The notes beneath the pieces were generated by a model. It worked only from the letters and a program-made list of their open reading frames with translations. It was not told the DNA's origin and made no database searches. The translations under genes were made by a program, and so were the position numbers. 64,000 nt of DNA. Origin: Ophioderma brevispina (lineage: Eukaryota > Echinodermata > Ophiuroidea > Amphilepidida > Ophiodermatidae). The stretch spans positions 1 to 64,000 of the forward strand of contig JAMKCH010012660.1 in the NCBI GenBank assembly GCA_023653785.1. The letters run 5' to 3'. Below, piece by piece: positions 34,391-45,984 of the stretch. Position 1 is the first letter of the stretch. Every line of letters starts with the position of its first letter.

Positions 34391-35093
34391 TGGTGAATTT
34401 TCCATAGGTTATAGTTTTCTGATGAACTTTGCATACGATACCATTTTACTTTTACAGTGATAGGTGTTTTTTAGAAAATTTGCAAACAAAAGGCTATTTG
34501 TGTATCCTTAAAATGTTATGTCATGCTATGTCATCACTTTTAATGGGTAGAAACCATGTGTTAAAGGTGCAATGAGAGATTTCACATTTCGGGTGTTCCT
34601 AAAGATGTTGAAAGCCCTGATTTAAGCACTGATGTAAAGCTTTCCATAAAAAAAATTCCCAATCTGAAAGGATTAGGCCGAGATTTTTTCTTTGTTACAA
34701 AAATTGTGAAAGTCTGATTTCGTATTAGAACAAATACGGAATTCAGATTATGTTTTAAATTGAAATATAAGCTATTCAAAATCCCCTTTTGTTTTCACTT
34801 TTAAGACATTTCTTTAGCCAAGTAAAAGGTAAGAGATGCATTGAGTGTCTAATCTTTATGAAATCACTACAAATGATGCGATATTTGGATGCCTTGATCT
34901 CTTGTTGTACCTTTAAAGGGACGTTCAGAGACTCAGTGGTGATCATAATCTCTTCTGTTTTGCTCCTACTTCTAGAGGACCACAAAACAAACCTATGTGG
35001 AAAATTCCAATTGCTTATAACACCGTTTTGATTTTACGAGTATTTTAGTATATTTCGGTTCCCATAGGCCATTTTGTTCATATGATTGTCCAG
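34391..35093 (+). repeat. 703-bp tandem duplication, unit 1
   Basis: Nearly identical to 35094-35791. The only length changes are a 3-base loss in the second unit (TCT repeat near 34948) and a 2-base loss (AT near 34747), plus a few substitutions. Units abut directly, so the event is recent. Each unit contains a complete TTAA MITE and the left end of another one. Confidence 0.95.
34561..34916. mobile_element. TTAA-flanked MITE, AGGTGCAAYGAGAGATTT family, copy 1
   Basis: TTAA at 34561 then AGGTGCAATGAGAGATTT. The right end ATCTCTTGTTGTACCT precedes TTAA at 34913-34916. It shares body blocks (CACTG.TGTAA, CATCTGAAAGGATTA-like, TACAAAAATTGTGAAA, TTGTTTTCACTTTTAAGAC) with 61326-61683. Confidence 0.85.
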
Positions 35094-35791
35094 TGGTGAA
35101 TTTTCCATAGGTTATAGTTTTCTGATGAACTTTGCATACGATACCATTTTACTTTTACAGTGATAGGTGTTTTTTAGAAAATTTGCAAACAAAAGGCTAT
35201 TTGTGTATCCTTAAAATGTTATGTCATGCTATGTCATCACTTTTAATGGGTAGAAACCATGTGTTAAAGGTGCAATGAGAGATTTCACATTTCGGGTGTT
35301 CCTAAAGATGTTAAAAGCCCTGATTTAAGCACTGATGTAAAGCTTTCCATAAAAAAAATTCCCAATCTGAAAGGATTAGGCCGAGATTTTTTCTTTGTTA
35401 CAAAAATTGTGAAAGTCTGATTTCGTATTAGAACAAATACGGAATTCAGATTGTTTTAAATTGAAATATAAGCTATTCAAAATCCCCTTTTGTTTTCACT
35501 TTTAAGACATTTCTTTAGCCAAGTAAAAGGTAAGAGATGCATTGAGTGTCTAATCTTTATGAAATCACTACAAATGATGCGATATTTAGATGCCTTGATC
35601 TCTTGTTGTACCTTTAAAGGGACGTTCAGAGACTCAGTGGTGATCATAACCTCTGTTTTGCTCCTACTTCTAGAGGACCACAAAACAAACCTATGTGGAA
35701 AATTCCAATTGCTTATAACACTGTTTTGATTTTACGAGTATTTTAGTATATTTCGGTTCCCATAGGCCATTTTGTTCATATGATTGTCCAG
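35094..35791 (+). repeat. Tandem duplication, unit 2 (698 bp)
   Basis: Second unit of the pair starting TGGTGAATTTTCCATAGG. After 35791 single-copy sequence resumes (TTAGTAATTTAATG) and completes the MITE whose left end begins at 35614. Confidence 0.95.
35264..35617. mobile_element. Same MITE, copy 2 (inside second tandem unit)
   Basis: Copy created by the 703-bp tandem duplication, exactly 703 bases downstream of copy 1 at its left end. TTAA at 35264-35267 and 35614-35617. Confidence 0.85.
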
Positions 35792-35950
35792 TTAGTAATT
35801 TAATGCAAAAATATGCTCTAGTTTTATAATAAAAAGGTTATTGCCTTATTTGTTTGGGGTAAATTTGGAGGTAGTCTTTGTCTACATGCACTCTGACTTT
35901 GTCATAAAATGAGGGTGCCCTTCCCACAAAATCTCTGAATGTCCCTTTAC
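35614..35950. mobile_element. TTAA-type MITE C, abutting the previous MITE
   Basis: Left end AGGGACGTTCAGAGACTC follows the TTAA at 35614-35617 that also bounds the neighbouring MITE. The right end ATCTCTGAATGTCCCT precedes TTAC at 35947-35950. In tandem unit 1 only its left part (34913-35093) is present, which places the duplication breakpoint inside it. Confidence 0.75.
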
Positions 35951-36140
35951 TTAAAGCATGCATACATTTAATAATTTTAAATGTTAATTATTTTAATATT
36001 GAAATGTGTTTATTTTTCTTTATTAGGTATTTATGTATTATCCTATTACACTAATAAAACAGTGAATAATTAGAAGTATGTTGTAAATGTGGTTATTTTT
36101 AGGTTACAAATAGGAAATACCAGATATTGTGGAAAATGAA

Positions 36141-36535
36141 TTAAAGGCACTCTCAGTGATTTGCTAAATCAGAAAATCCAAAAAATTATCAAAAATCAGA
36201 TGTTTGCCTTTTTATAGCAAGTATATGTATCCTACCATTCTCTGCAAGTGATAAGTCTAAATTAAAGCAACCTAATAAGGACAAAATTGCATACAGAATA
36301 CTGAAAAAAAGTATTTCAGTCATTACTCTTCGTCCGGACACTTACTACAAATCTACAATGCGTAATTGAATGGGGATTTATACCTTTGAGTATTGCAGTT
36401 GTCTTCCTTTTCTGTCATTTTTTTCAGTTGGAAAATATACCATAAAGTCCTACAGACCTATACTTCATTTTTAAGCTATTCCTGCAAATTTCAATTTTTT
36501 TGATCTTTTGTATGAAACACTGATAGTGTCTTTAA
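36141..36535. mobile_element. TTAA-flanked MITE (395 bp)
   Basis: TTAA at 36141-36144 then AGGCACTCTCAGTGATTT. The right end AAACACTGATAGTGTCT precedes TTAA at 36532-36535. TIRs of ~18 bases with a few mismatches; AT-rich interior. Confidence 0.85.
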
Positions 36536-36599
36536 GTTTTAGAGCTTTGTTTTTTGAAGAATTGATGAATATTCTCCAAAATTAACAAATTCCTTTATT

Positions 36600-37430
36600 C
36601 AAATTCACAATATGTAGCCTTCCCCCACCCCCAAATTATATGGCATTTTTACATCATCTGTACACTAAAAGGTGCGCGACCCGATCATGGCCCAACTCCC
36701 TTGCATGGAAGCCTATCACCAAAACATCTGAAACTTCGACCCAGCAGCGCAGTTTGGATAGTTGAAGCAAAATGTGTACTAAATTGGCCCATAAGGCCAA
36801 AAAAAATTTGTTGTGTTGCCCTCCGCGACCGACTGAAAATCTCGGGTCGGTGTGTTTTTGTTTTTTGTTTAGTCTTGAGTTTGTCGATTTTACCTGTTTT
36901 CCGGTTGATAAATGTGTAACAAAGCCAACCAAACGGAAAATCACAAGGAGTAGCTCGGATTTAACTCCTTGCACGGGCCAGGGATGTGAGTGGCCATGTT
37001 TAAAAAAATGCAGAAAATCGGGGGAACTTTCCGTCTACAGAGCAATCTTAGTCCTACCTGTCAGTGAGGGTTTCCGAATTAGACAGACATGCGGCATTTT
37101 CGCTACCACATCATTTTGATGAGGGGGGATGGTCAATACGATCACCCCCCCCCCCCATGTTGATGCCTGTTCATGTGTTTTTGACCAAAAATAACCTCAT
37201 ATTTTACCATAATAGTTTAAAAATGGTAAATTTCCGTTCGCGCGTGCATTTTGTTCTAATTACAATTACATTTAACGATATTAGCTTTCAAATGGCAAAA
37301 ATGTTAGCGCGCTTTGCGCGCACATGTGCTAGTAATGGATCTTTTCAGCAAACCCCATTTCATTCATAAATTTTCATCAACCCCATCCCCCCAATGTCAA
37401 AAAGAATTTACGCCACTGGAACTGTTTGTC
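36600..37430. repeat. Probable dispersed repeat, unclassified
   Basis: Contains overlapping ORFs on both strands (106 and 115 codons) without known motifs, a C-run at 37145-37157, and near 37385-37425 a - strand CCAGTGGCGTAAATTC..TTGACATTGGGG stretch. GGCGTAAATT plus G-run sequences of this kind are common in invertebrate repeats. No second copy lies in this window, so the call rests on composition only. Confidence 0.35.
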
Positions 37431-39061
37431 GCTAATCACCTAATGGACATTTTAAACGAAAGCAAAAGCTTCCATGACCCCTAGCTACCTAATGGTGTAT
37501 CCCCAGGCACCCAAGTAAAACAGCAGGAACTCCAGCCGCCTTCTCAAGTACAAGCATATGAAGAAAGAGACGGGGCTGTGAAATTCCTAAACTGTTTGAT
37601 TCTATCCTGGAAATACAACAAGCTTAGGACGGCACCAGCGTCAGGATAGAAGAGATCGTCAGACAGAATTCAGCTTCCACCGCTGAGAGAGGTGATTGGT
37701 ATAACCGAAATAATTCGGCCCAAAATGTGAGTGTTGATGACAGTTTTAAATAATTCGTTGATTAATACCAACACGTATAAGAACATCATTCGCAAGCATA
37801 TGGATGTTTTAACTGTAGACAACAGCCCCCGAGCACTCACAAGAAATGAAGTTGGAAATAATTACGCCTAGCCCTCGTCCGCCCAGCCATGTTCATGTTT
37901 TCTATTTCGCTCAAAAGTGATCAAATGAGTTCCACTGTACCAATCAACAGATTTATATCCGGGTTAAAATATCAGATCCAACCAACCACAGCAAAACTAA
38001 CAACGGAAAGGCCACCATTCAAATAATAAGTTGTGATATGTATCATAACTAGAAGTAGTCTCATTTATCTCGGACCTTGATGGCTTCCAGAGTAGAACAA
38101 TGAGGACTATTGATAAACCATTGGAACAAATGCGTTTAAAGGGGGGCTTCAGTAACAGGACCCCATCTGACACACTATGAATTCGGAAACTTACGGAATA
38201 AACCTGTGCTTATTTGGCGAAGGGTTTCCGAATTCATGTGTGTAAAAAAAAAGTGTGTCAGATGGGTCAGTTAAGGAAACTTCCCTACATGAAGCATATT
38301 TGATTGAATAATACAAATTCAAATGAGAAAAAAAGTAACGCTAATAATACGTTTTGCATTATGAACATCATTGAAAGACGAGCGAATGTTGGGATCTCTT
38401 CCGTACGGTAAAAATATACATTTACCTTTGGCAGAATTTTAGCATGCTGTTTTTATTTCAGACGATCTTAGCCTAAACTAGCTTTATGCTGTACTTGCGA
38501 GTACACTGAATGAGTTGTTCACACAGTGCTAGTTGTTCTATTGTTAACACCAGTAGGCATCTTGTTGATCTGCCCGCCCTCGTCTACATTGTCTCCACCT
38601 TTCTATTCGATTTTTGTTGCTTCTCCTCCCCCCTTCATACAGCTGGTCTCTTTCCAGTCCAAACTACATATAATTCTCACTCTACTATTCATTACCGTTG
38701 CTCTAAACCCTCCCCGTTAGCCTCTAGACCAATAACAAAACGAAAACAGCTTATGATTAAGGATACACATGGTAGCAGAATTTGGCAAGAGTCCTTATTG
38801 TGACCCACTTTGAAGTTCTATTTTTGGCCGTAGGGTTTAGGAATTTGGTAGTAAGGCATTAATAAACAATGATTCTGTAGAATTTAAAGGGGGCCAAACA
38901 AATGGCACTCTTTACCAGGATTTTCAATTTTGCAAACACCCGTAGGTATACATCTAGAGTCATATTAAACTTTTCGTTTTTTCAATATGTTAGAATGATT
39001 ATATTTATATCTGGCATGTACTTTTCAAACGACGTGGTGCACTTAGAGACAAAAATAAACT
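37431..39061. other. No gene recognised; one foldback element
   Basis: Unassigned apart from the hairpin at 38140-38286. The 97-codon ORF at 38510-38803 shows no motif and no convincing splice context. Confidence 0.35.
38140..38286. repeat. Foldback (hairpin) element
   Basis: GGACCCCATCTGACACACT and GAATTCGGAAAC on the left pair with GTTTCCGAATTC and GTGTGTCAGATGGGTC on the right. Weaker pairing extends outward to an AGGG..CCCT end. The loop is about 30 bases. Confidence 0.8.
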
Positions 39062-39596
39062 CTAAAAATTCCAGGAAATTACTATTCTACCAAAATAGAC
39101 TATTGTGACATCCAATACTATGCATTTTCTTTTCTGCCCTGATTCACTTGATTTGCTTGTAGCAACAACCAATTTAACGAGCTCACTTCGAACAGTAAGG
39201 AATAGATTGGACACTTGACTGTGAATATCTGGCATTATAACATTCCACAGAAAACAAATCGGTATTATTCCAGGCTGGGTCTTGCTTCTGGAGGTTTCTT
39301 GACAAAAACTGGGATGGCATATGTTCTGGTTGATTGTCTTCATTTCATCAAGTCCGTAAATTTGACGTACTTGGAGATCTTACTGTTGCTTTATGAATTG
39401 GTGGTGTTGGTGGTTGATCGCCATCTGGGGAGGGGAGGAACTTCCAGATACTTTTAGCGACACGACGGTGTTCTTACTGGGGCCTTCGGTTTGTAAAACG
39501 GCTTTGCCATGATATTTCGTTCTGTCATTGGTGTAATCTATAAAGCTGTCTAACACTTCTTCCGCCTTTTCTATGTCTTTCTTTACCTAGAGAAAT
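39062..39596 (-). pseudogene. Coding-like tract, possibly a BEL/Pao gag remnant
   Basis: On the - strand, after a pyrimidine-rich TTTCTCTAG, an open frame reads VKKDIEKAEEVLDSFIDYTND and continues RTKYHGKAVLQTEGPSKN to a stop near 39395. Shifted frames then give PPTPPIHKATVRSP and later NLQKQDPAWNNTDLFSVE, with another open frame of 93 codons to 39062. The charged helical start followed by a proline-rich linker and a TVR(S/L)PK-type block is reminiscent of BEL/Pao gag. The match is weak; a host exon with sequence errors is the alternative. Confidence 0.3.
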
Positions 39597-39779
39597 ATGA
39601 ATCAAAGAAAGCATACTATGAAGTTTCTCTCAACATTCATATAGTATACCGTTGATTATGTCATATATTTCGATCCCGTGGAGTTTGTTTCGCCAAAATG
39701 ATTTTATGCTAATTGTCAATTTTGGGGTGTGAATTTCAAAAAAGTTAAGGTGCATTTTGTTTCAATGATGCTTCAGTTG

Positions 39780-40320
39780 ATATTTTGAATTTTCAAATGG
39801 CCACCATTTTTCATGATTTGTCCTATATCTCGCCTATGTGAGCACACTTAGAGGGGTAAAAATGGTGGCATACCCATGTGCGTGATACGGGAGGATTCCA
39901 GTGAAAGCATTATTGGCTTGCAAACTGATTTGGTTCGGCAGCATCTGAATTTCAAAATGGCCGCCAATTTTCAAATATTGTCCGATCTCGGCTTATTGGG
40001 AAAACTTAGAATAGTTTAAAAATGTGGCATCGCCAATGTGTGTTTACCGGGATTCCAATAAAAGCATTGCCTCACTTGTCACTAATTTGGGGTGGCCGCC
40101 ATCTGGAATTTCCAATGGCTTTCTTTTTTCAATTATATTGATGTACAAGTTGTCCATATCTTGGCTTGTGCGTAAAGTAGAAAAGTGAAAGTTGTGGCAA
40201 TTCCCATGTTTGTGATACCACCAGGGATCATTAAAATCATTTCCACTTATTGTATCTAATTGTTTGTCGCCATCGTGAATTTCAAATTGGTCGCCATTTT
40301 CAATTACATGTTGTCCATAC
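39780..40320 (+). repeat. Left-arm array of the 5.4-kb element
   Basis: Units centred on (A)ATGGCCGCCATTTT near 39793, 39951, 40090 and 40277, each followed by TTGTCC.(A/T)(A/T)(A/T)TCT(C/T)G(G/C)C and a TGGCA..CCATGTG..TGATAC..GGGATTCC segment. The antisense 145-codon ORF here is a translation of the repeats. Confidence 0.75.
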
Positions 40321-40499
40321 GGGAAAACCGCTGATGTTTCTAATACGATAAGCCTTATTAGCTCATCATAATGGAACTCTATCGTTAACCCCCTGCGTCG
40401 GCCTTGGTATTTAGGGGCGGGATAATTGTAGGCATATGGCATTGTGTCTTGAAATGGGGCCTGTCTAGAATGGAAAGCCATTTCAGATTTTAGTTACAT

Positions 40500-40985
40500 C
40501 TGATATTCAGGGAGAGTAAAAAAAAACTTGACCTGATTGTGTCCGCCATTTTGAATATTTAAATAATCTATCTAACATATGTGGCCAATCTGCGGCATGC
40601 TTATTGCATTATCCTGAAATTTGCTGCAAAGATTCATTCAATCGGTTAAGTCTAGGCCGAAGCTACAGTCTTTCGAATCAAGACTCTGCAGTGAAGAAAA
40701 TAGCCTGAGTTTCTTCTGGACACTGAATTCCTTCGCTGAACGCATTCATTTCAATGCGAATCAGGGATGGACAGAGCATGAAAACGACTACTGTTCAAAA
40801 GAATGTAGCTCGGTCTTAACATAAACCGATTTGGGAATGATCTTGGGCAGTAAATTAAAGATAATTGAACCAGCTTTCAGATGATAATTCAAAATGTTAT
40901 ATATAATTACTTAAAAATTCAAAATGGCGGACACAATCTGCGGTCAAGTTTTTTTCGATACTTCACCCTGATATTTTTAATAATT
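40500..40985. mobile_element. TIR element nested in the 5.4-kb element
   Basis: The left end TGATATTCAGGG..AAACTTGACC..GATTGTGTCCGCCATTTTGAAT pairs with the right end ATTCAAAATGGCGGACACAATC..GGTCAAGTTT..CACCCTGATAT over about 55-60 bases with few mismatches. The interior holds a 67-codon ORF without recognisable motif. Confidence 0.8.
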
Positions 40986-43038
40986 AGAGTATTAAAGATT
41001 GATACGGCCAAGTAAGCAATTATTTAAAGCCAAAAGTTATCTTAGTTTGATCAGACTTCAATAATTTATTAGAGACAAAATTACTGACTAATTAAGTAGG
41101 TAAAGGAAGGCCAAGGGGTGGAGTATTTGGGAACGGAGATTGCGACAGGGTATCATGTAAAATTAGGGAGAAACTAACACGGTCTTCTTATTACTTGTTT
41201 TGCGTACTTCATGGCTTTCGATCTACTTTTCGCGTAAATCAAAGTTTTTGATCTACTTTTTCTGTGTACGCAAGCAACAGGTTTGAGTCTACGATTAAAT
41301 TTATCCGGGATATCATCAGTGACCAGCATGGTAACCAGATTGGGTAAGGAGACCTCAACTGATTATACTGCCCTATACAGGTTTTGCTCACTCAGGATAT
41401 CCACTTCTTGCGGTCAGGTCCTCATCACAAAACTGTCAACTCGTTGATCTTTATTGTACGAAAGAGCAAAAGGCAATGAAAAATGGGTTTGAGAGTTGGT
41501 AAGCTCAATTCTTGTTTTGCTTCACTTATTGCTAACGCAAATATCTTCATCCATAGACCATTGAAGCATGGTCCATGATTCACATTCAACAATCCATTCA
41601 AATCTTTACTGGAAAATGGTTTAAGCGTGGCTTTGTAGAGTACCATTTAACCAATATCATGGCCTGCTATGACCTCCTCTTGGAAGCATTCTTGCAGCTA
41701 GAAAAATTTGGATTCCCATGATCATGAAAATGTCACTAACTCTGCAAGAAGATATGGGGGTCTTTGAAGAGGTAAAGTCCAATATTCAGAGAACCAGTTC
41801 CGACATGAACGTGGTCAAGGACCGTACTGAGTTCAATAAGCATTGATGGTACAGAGTCTACTTCATGTTGATTCAAGGAAAGTAGACAGGGAGAGTGGGA
41901 GCTACAACCGGGGGGGGGGGGGCAATCACAAATAAATGGATATGGGTATAAGGGGAATCACACCACTAAACTAAACTAGGTTTAGCAGATGACGTCAGTG
42001 CAGAGACAGTGTTGGCGTCACGGAAACTGACCCGTTGCTCAATGAAGAGTCACAAAATGTTGATGAGTGTGTCCTTTAAATAAAAGTTGAAATTATCATA
42101 AGGTGTGGACTAGGAACAAACCATTTGGGTGGTTAAAGATTTGTGCCATTTTGTATAATTTTGAGGGTTTGGGGAAAATGTGACAATTTTAAAAAATCAA
42201 AAAACACAAAAACACAAACAGACAAAAAATAAAAAAAATGCAAATCTTTCGATGCTCTGTAGCTAAAAAAATCAGCCTTCATCATATGACTTTTATTTTG
42301 TTGAATAGAGGTATGGTGTGGACTAATTCTTCCAAAAAACAAAACAGTTTTGAAGAGAGTAGTAACCAGTCGCTTATAGCTGAGAAGGAACTCGACGTTT
42401 TGGTGTGAGAGGAGGTCATTTTGTACACCAGTCTATGGGGAATATTTAGTGGGTGATTCATAAAGGTGCGCTTCAAACACCAGGGGCATTCGGAGGACGA
42501 GGGACTAAAAAAATAGGAGTCTTTGGTGAGAGACAGCCAAATTTTTTTTTTTTTACAATTTGCAAAATTTTCAAAAAACAAAAAAACACGCGTTTTTTTT
42601 TAATTTAAAAAAAATTCACCCACAATAGGGTCTTTGTGTGACAAATTTTCAACATTTCCCCCCAAATGGGGTCTTGGGTGCAGTTTGTGTAAAATTAAAA
42701 AAAAAAAAATATGGGATCTGGGGGTTCTTAACAGACTTACATGCATGTCACCTTCAAGATAAAATATTTCATAATATAATTAAAAAAAATCTGTTTCTGT
42801 TATCCCCATGTCACTCTTCTCCTCAGATGGCATTTTCTAACCCCAAATGACAAGAGGACTTGTCCATCCATTGAGGAGTCCAACACGGAGCCACCAAGTG
42901 ACTCTCAAGCCAGTTAACACTAGCTGATGCACAAGCAGGTGGAGAGCCAGTACAATTGGGCATTATCGGATGCCATTCAAGCTATCAATGAAGGTCTCCA
43001 ATGGTTATATGCTCTTCTTTTGCCAACACATTTGTTCG
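40986..43038. other. Interior of the 5.4-kb element, no gene recognised
   Basis: Short ORFs, a G-run at 41914-41925, and A/C-rich and T-run tracts at 42160-42710. A fragment reading EESNTEPPSDSQAS near 42866-42907 looks protein-like but closes quickly. Confidence 0.35.
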
Positions 43039-43257
43039 AAGCATCCGGAAGAATCGATATTTGGGGATGATGAAGTGGATTGTTATCTTCGGACAGATAT
43101 ATATCGATAACTAGTGGAAAAGCTCAGGACACGTGGCAAAAGGTCTGCTGGTATCGATTCGGTCAAGTTTGACTCGACCAATATAACTAGTACCACTGAA
43201 AACCGGCTGTCTCACAATGAAACGACTCATTGTCTCACACATGAGTCCGGAAGATAA
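43039..43257 (+). pseudogene. Coding-like tract inside the 5.4-kb element, unidentified
   Basis: One frame of 72 codons with a single internal stop (43099-43101). It reads KHPEESIFGDDEVDCYLRTD, IYR, then LVEKLRTRGKRSAGIDSVKF, DSTNITSTTENRLSHNE and ends THESGR. Length, charge pattern and low stop density suggest former coding sequence, possibly the element's own protein. Nearby open stretches (43310-43501, 43422-43658, 43754-43999) may be further pieces in other frames. I do not recognise the family. Confidence 0.35.
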
Positions 43258-44339
43258 ACTTGGGAATGCTCTACTCCATGAATATGAAGAGCTAGCAGCA
43301 AGAGCTTAGTTGGAATCTATGGAACCTCAAACAATTCCAACAAACCAGGGGTGTATGGCTCCAATACTTGGTATACACTCACACGAGCGAGGCAACACCT
43401 TGATCTCATGCAAGTACTTGCTTGCGTCCAAGACTGACGGAAAAACCCCTCCGAGATGTATTATGTATATTCACCAGGACAAGGATGTCTCATTTACCTA
43501 ATGTGGTTTGGGTCAACCAAAGGCTTATAGGCGAGCTTCGCTTCATCACTGAAATAAAAGAATTTTACGCCTGGAGTGCACCAATTGACATACGTGCAAG
43601 GTTTGCGTTAGTTGGAAGCAAAAATAAAGGTTTGTTACTAGGTCACGCATGCTTTTAGTGGTGGCTGATTGGAAGCAAATTTGATTGCAGATCTAGAGTA
43701 GGTGGATAAAGCCTAGATTCACGCTGTAACGCAATGGTTGTATCCCAGAAATTGTGAGGATAGGGGATAGTTTTGACCTAGACAGCATGTTACATGTTCT
43801 TGAAACTTTTTGTGCATGGTGTATGCAAGAACAGCAAATGCAGCACAGTTGCCATGTACAACGCTCTGTAAATGCCAGTGAAAACTGTGGTAACACAATT
43901 CATTACAACGTCGCAAGTCCAGAAGACGATCTTGGGGGACCCCTTTGTGAGGTACTGGGTACCCTGTATTCATTGAAAGCAAGCTCGAATGGAATTTGAA
44001 ATAGCATTAGTTTTTCCTTTTTGTGCTGGGAACATTGGGAACTTGGGGCAAGTGCGTCGTGTGAATGGCAAAAACATTCCATGAGAAACTTTTTGTGTCG
44101 CTAAAAGGTGAACATGAGAAGTTTTACTTCATTGCTTCACGAAAATAGTAGTGAATTAATGCGTACATCTCAAACAAAGTTTCCGGAATAAACGAAGTAT
44201 GATCAAAATAATCTTTGTAGTGTAAAGACAATCCAAGATCTAAGTCGATATTCATGGATAGTGTATGTAGAATCTGTCATTTATATGTTGATATTTGGGG
44301 TACAGTTCTTTGACATTACAATTAATCAAAACATAAGAA

Positions 44340-44900
44340 AGTCTAGGGGCGGCCATTTTAAAATATTCCCTGGTGGAGTCATTGGCTCAAATGTCGTAAT
44401 AGGAATGCAGTGAGTGATTTGGAATAATTCACATAGTATATGCAAATGTACCAGTTTAAGCTGCTTTATTACTGGCATGATGAGATTTAAAAATAGTGTA
44501 TTAGATATGGCGGGCCATTTTGATAATCACAGATGGCAGCCAAAATCCAAATTAGCAAAACAAGTAAGCCCATGTGTTAATGGAATCCCTTAGATCACAA
44601 ACATGGGGAATGCCACCGTTTTACTCTTCTACGTTGCTCAACGCCAAGATCTAGGACTAACATAATTTAAAAATGGCGACCATTTGAAATTCAAGATGGC
44701 GGCCGAAACCAAATCCGTTAATGTAAGACAATGCTTTCAATGGAATTTCATGGTTATGACAAACAGGGTATGGCCACAATGTTACTCTCTATAGTTGATC
44801 ATAAGCCGAGATATGGAACAAAAAATATGAAAAATGGCGGCCATTTTGAAATTCAAAATGCGATTGAAGGCAGGTTGAAAAAAAGGGCACCTAAGATTTT
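44340..44900 (-). repeat. Right-arm array of the 5.4-kb element
   Basis: Four units with GGCGGCCATTTT cores at about 44347, 44509, 44673 and 44834 (spacing ~161-164), inverted with respect to the left arm. Confidence 0.78.
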
Positions 44901-45000
44901 GAAATCAGACCCCAAAAATGACAAAGTTAGCCAATTAAAAATCAATTTTGGCACGAAAATCCCAAGGGAAAAACATAACATACTGTAATAATATGTTTAA

Positions 45001-45602
45001 ACCGAAACAAATTTTTCATCATTATTACGGTTGTATTTTTGTATCGGTGTGCTTTAATTTTTGTTCAATGAGTGGTTTATAATATGGGATTTATGGTGAT
45101 CTTTTATAGCGTTCACAAGCTTTGCATGTGTTTAAAGATACTGATCAGTCAGCTTTCAGCTGAACGGGGAATTGACACGCGAAACCAGGAATAACAACAG
45201 CGAAGTAACAGTGATTCGGCTGGCCCATACACATACGCCACCATGATTAATTGTACTGATGAGCAACCATGCCTGAAAGTTTTCTGATGCGGTAATCATA
45301 AGATTGACACCAACGGTTGGCGTGATCATTTGATTTGCAGCCAATTAGTGTGTGTTTAGCCATATCTTGGTTTTGGTTAAAACGACTGTGTTAAAGATAT
45401 GCACTTTCAGTTACTATTTCACCATTCATAATGGAATGTCCAGAATAAGAGTCTTAACACCTTCACTAGGCACTGAAAATGAATTACACATCCGGCTAGA
45501 AGGTAAGATGTGTCCTATAATGGTAGTGTAACTGCTCCATCTTATTTTGTGTAAAGTGTGTACAATTATAACAAATGCTAGTTCTGTAAAAGACCATTGA
45601 GC
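45001..45602. other. No gene recognised between two elements
   Basis: Unassigned DNA between the 5.4-kb and 11.4-kb elements. No exon, MITE end or tandem repeat was seen. Confidence 0.4.
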
Positions 45603-45737
45603 TTAAAGTGACAGGAGGAGATTTTTTTGAGGGTACGAATTTCTCTCAATTTGCACTGGATCGGTTATAGACCACCTACCGAGAACGTTTCGAAGGTTTA
45701 TTGGACAAACAAGTACAAAAGAAAACCGCAAACCTTG
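45603..45737 (+). repeat. Left TIR of the 11.4-kb element
   Basis: Reverse complement of 56881-57014 with scattered substitutions and short indels. It begins AGTGACAGGAGGAG after TTAA and ends at GCAAACCTTG. Confidence 0.88.
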
Positions 45738-45984
45738 TTTTGAACTTGCCTGCTATAGTAATCGTCCATTTAGAAAACCATATGCTTTGATTTTTTTTGT
45801 CGTGCACGATAGAAAATACTAAATCATCATCGGATTATTCACTTCGGGTGTGATCTAATACATTGGTAAGTATTCCAAATATGCAAAAAAAAGAAAAAAA
45901 AAAAAAAACTCGCTGTTCGAAAAAAGTTTGGGCGGGCGCCTTCTTTCTGGAAATTGGATTCAGGTCTCTTAAACTCTTCTCTAA

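Larger units (their letters stand above)
39636..45000. mobile_element. 5.4-kb element with long inverted arms of tandem ~160-bp units
   Basis: The left arm (39640-40500) and right arm (44340-44995) are reverse complements made of repeated ATGGC(G/C)GCCATTTT..GAATTTCAAA units. The outermost shared part pairs GCCAAAATTGAT..AATTGGCTAACT-type sequence near 44920-44965 with CGCCAAAATGATTTTATGCTAATTG near 39692-39716. Exact termini and target duplication could not be fixed. Between the arms are a smaller TIR element (40500-40985), low-complexity tracts and coding-like fragments near 42870-43990. No transposase family was recognised. Confidence 0.7.

Noticed and set aside
36654..37119. Overlapping 106- and 115-codon ORFs on opposite strands
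   Set aside because: No motif, no splice context and no conserved neighbour; treated as repeat-derived.
40044..40481. 145-codon antisense ORF
   Set aside because: Translation of the ATGGCGGCC array in the left arm of the 5.4-kb element; the repeated EI.DGG pattern comes from the repeat.
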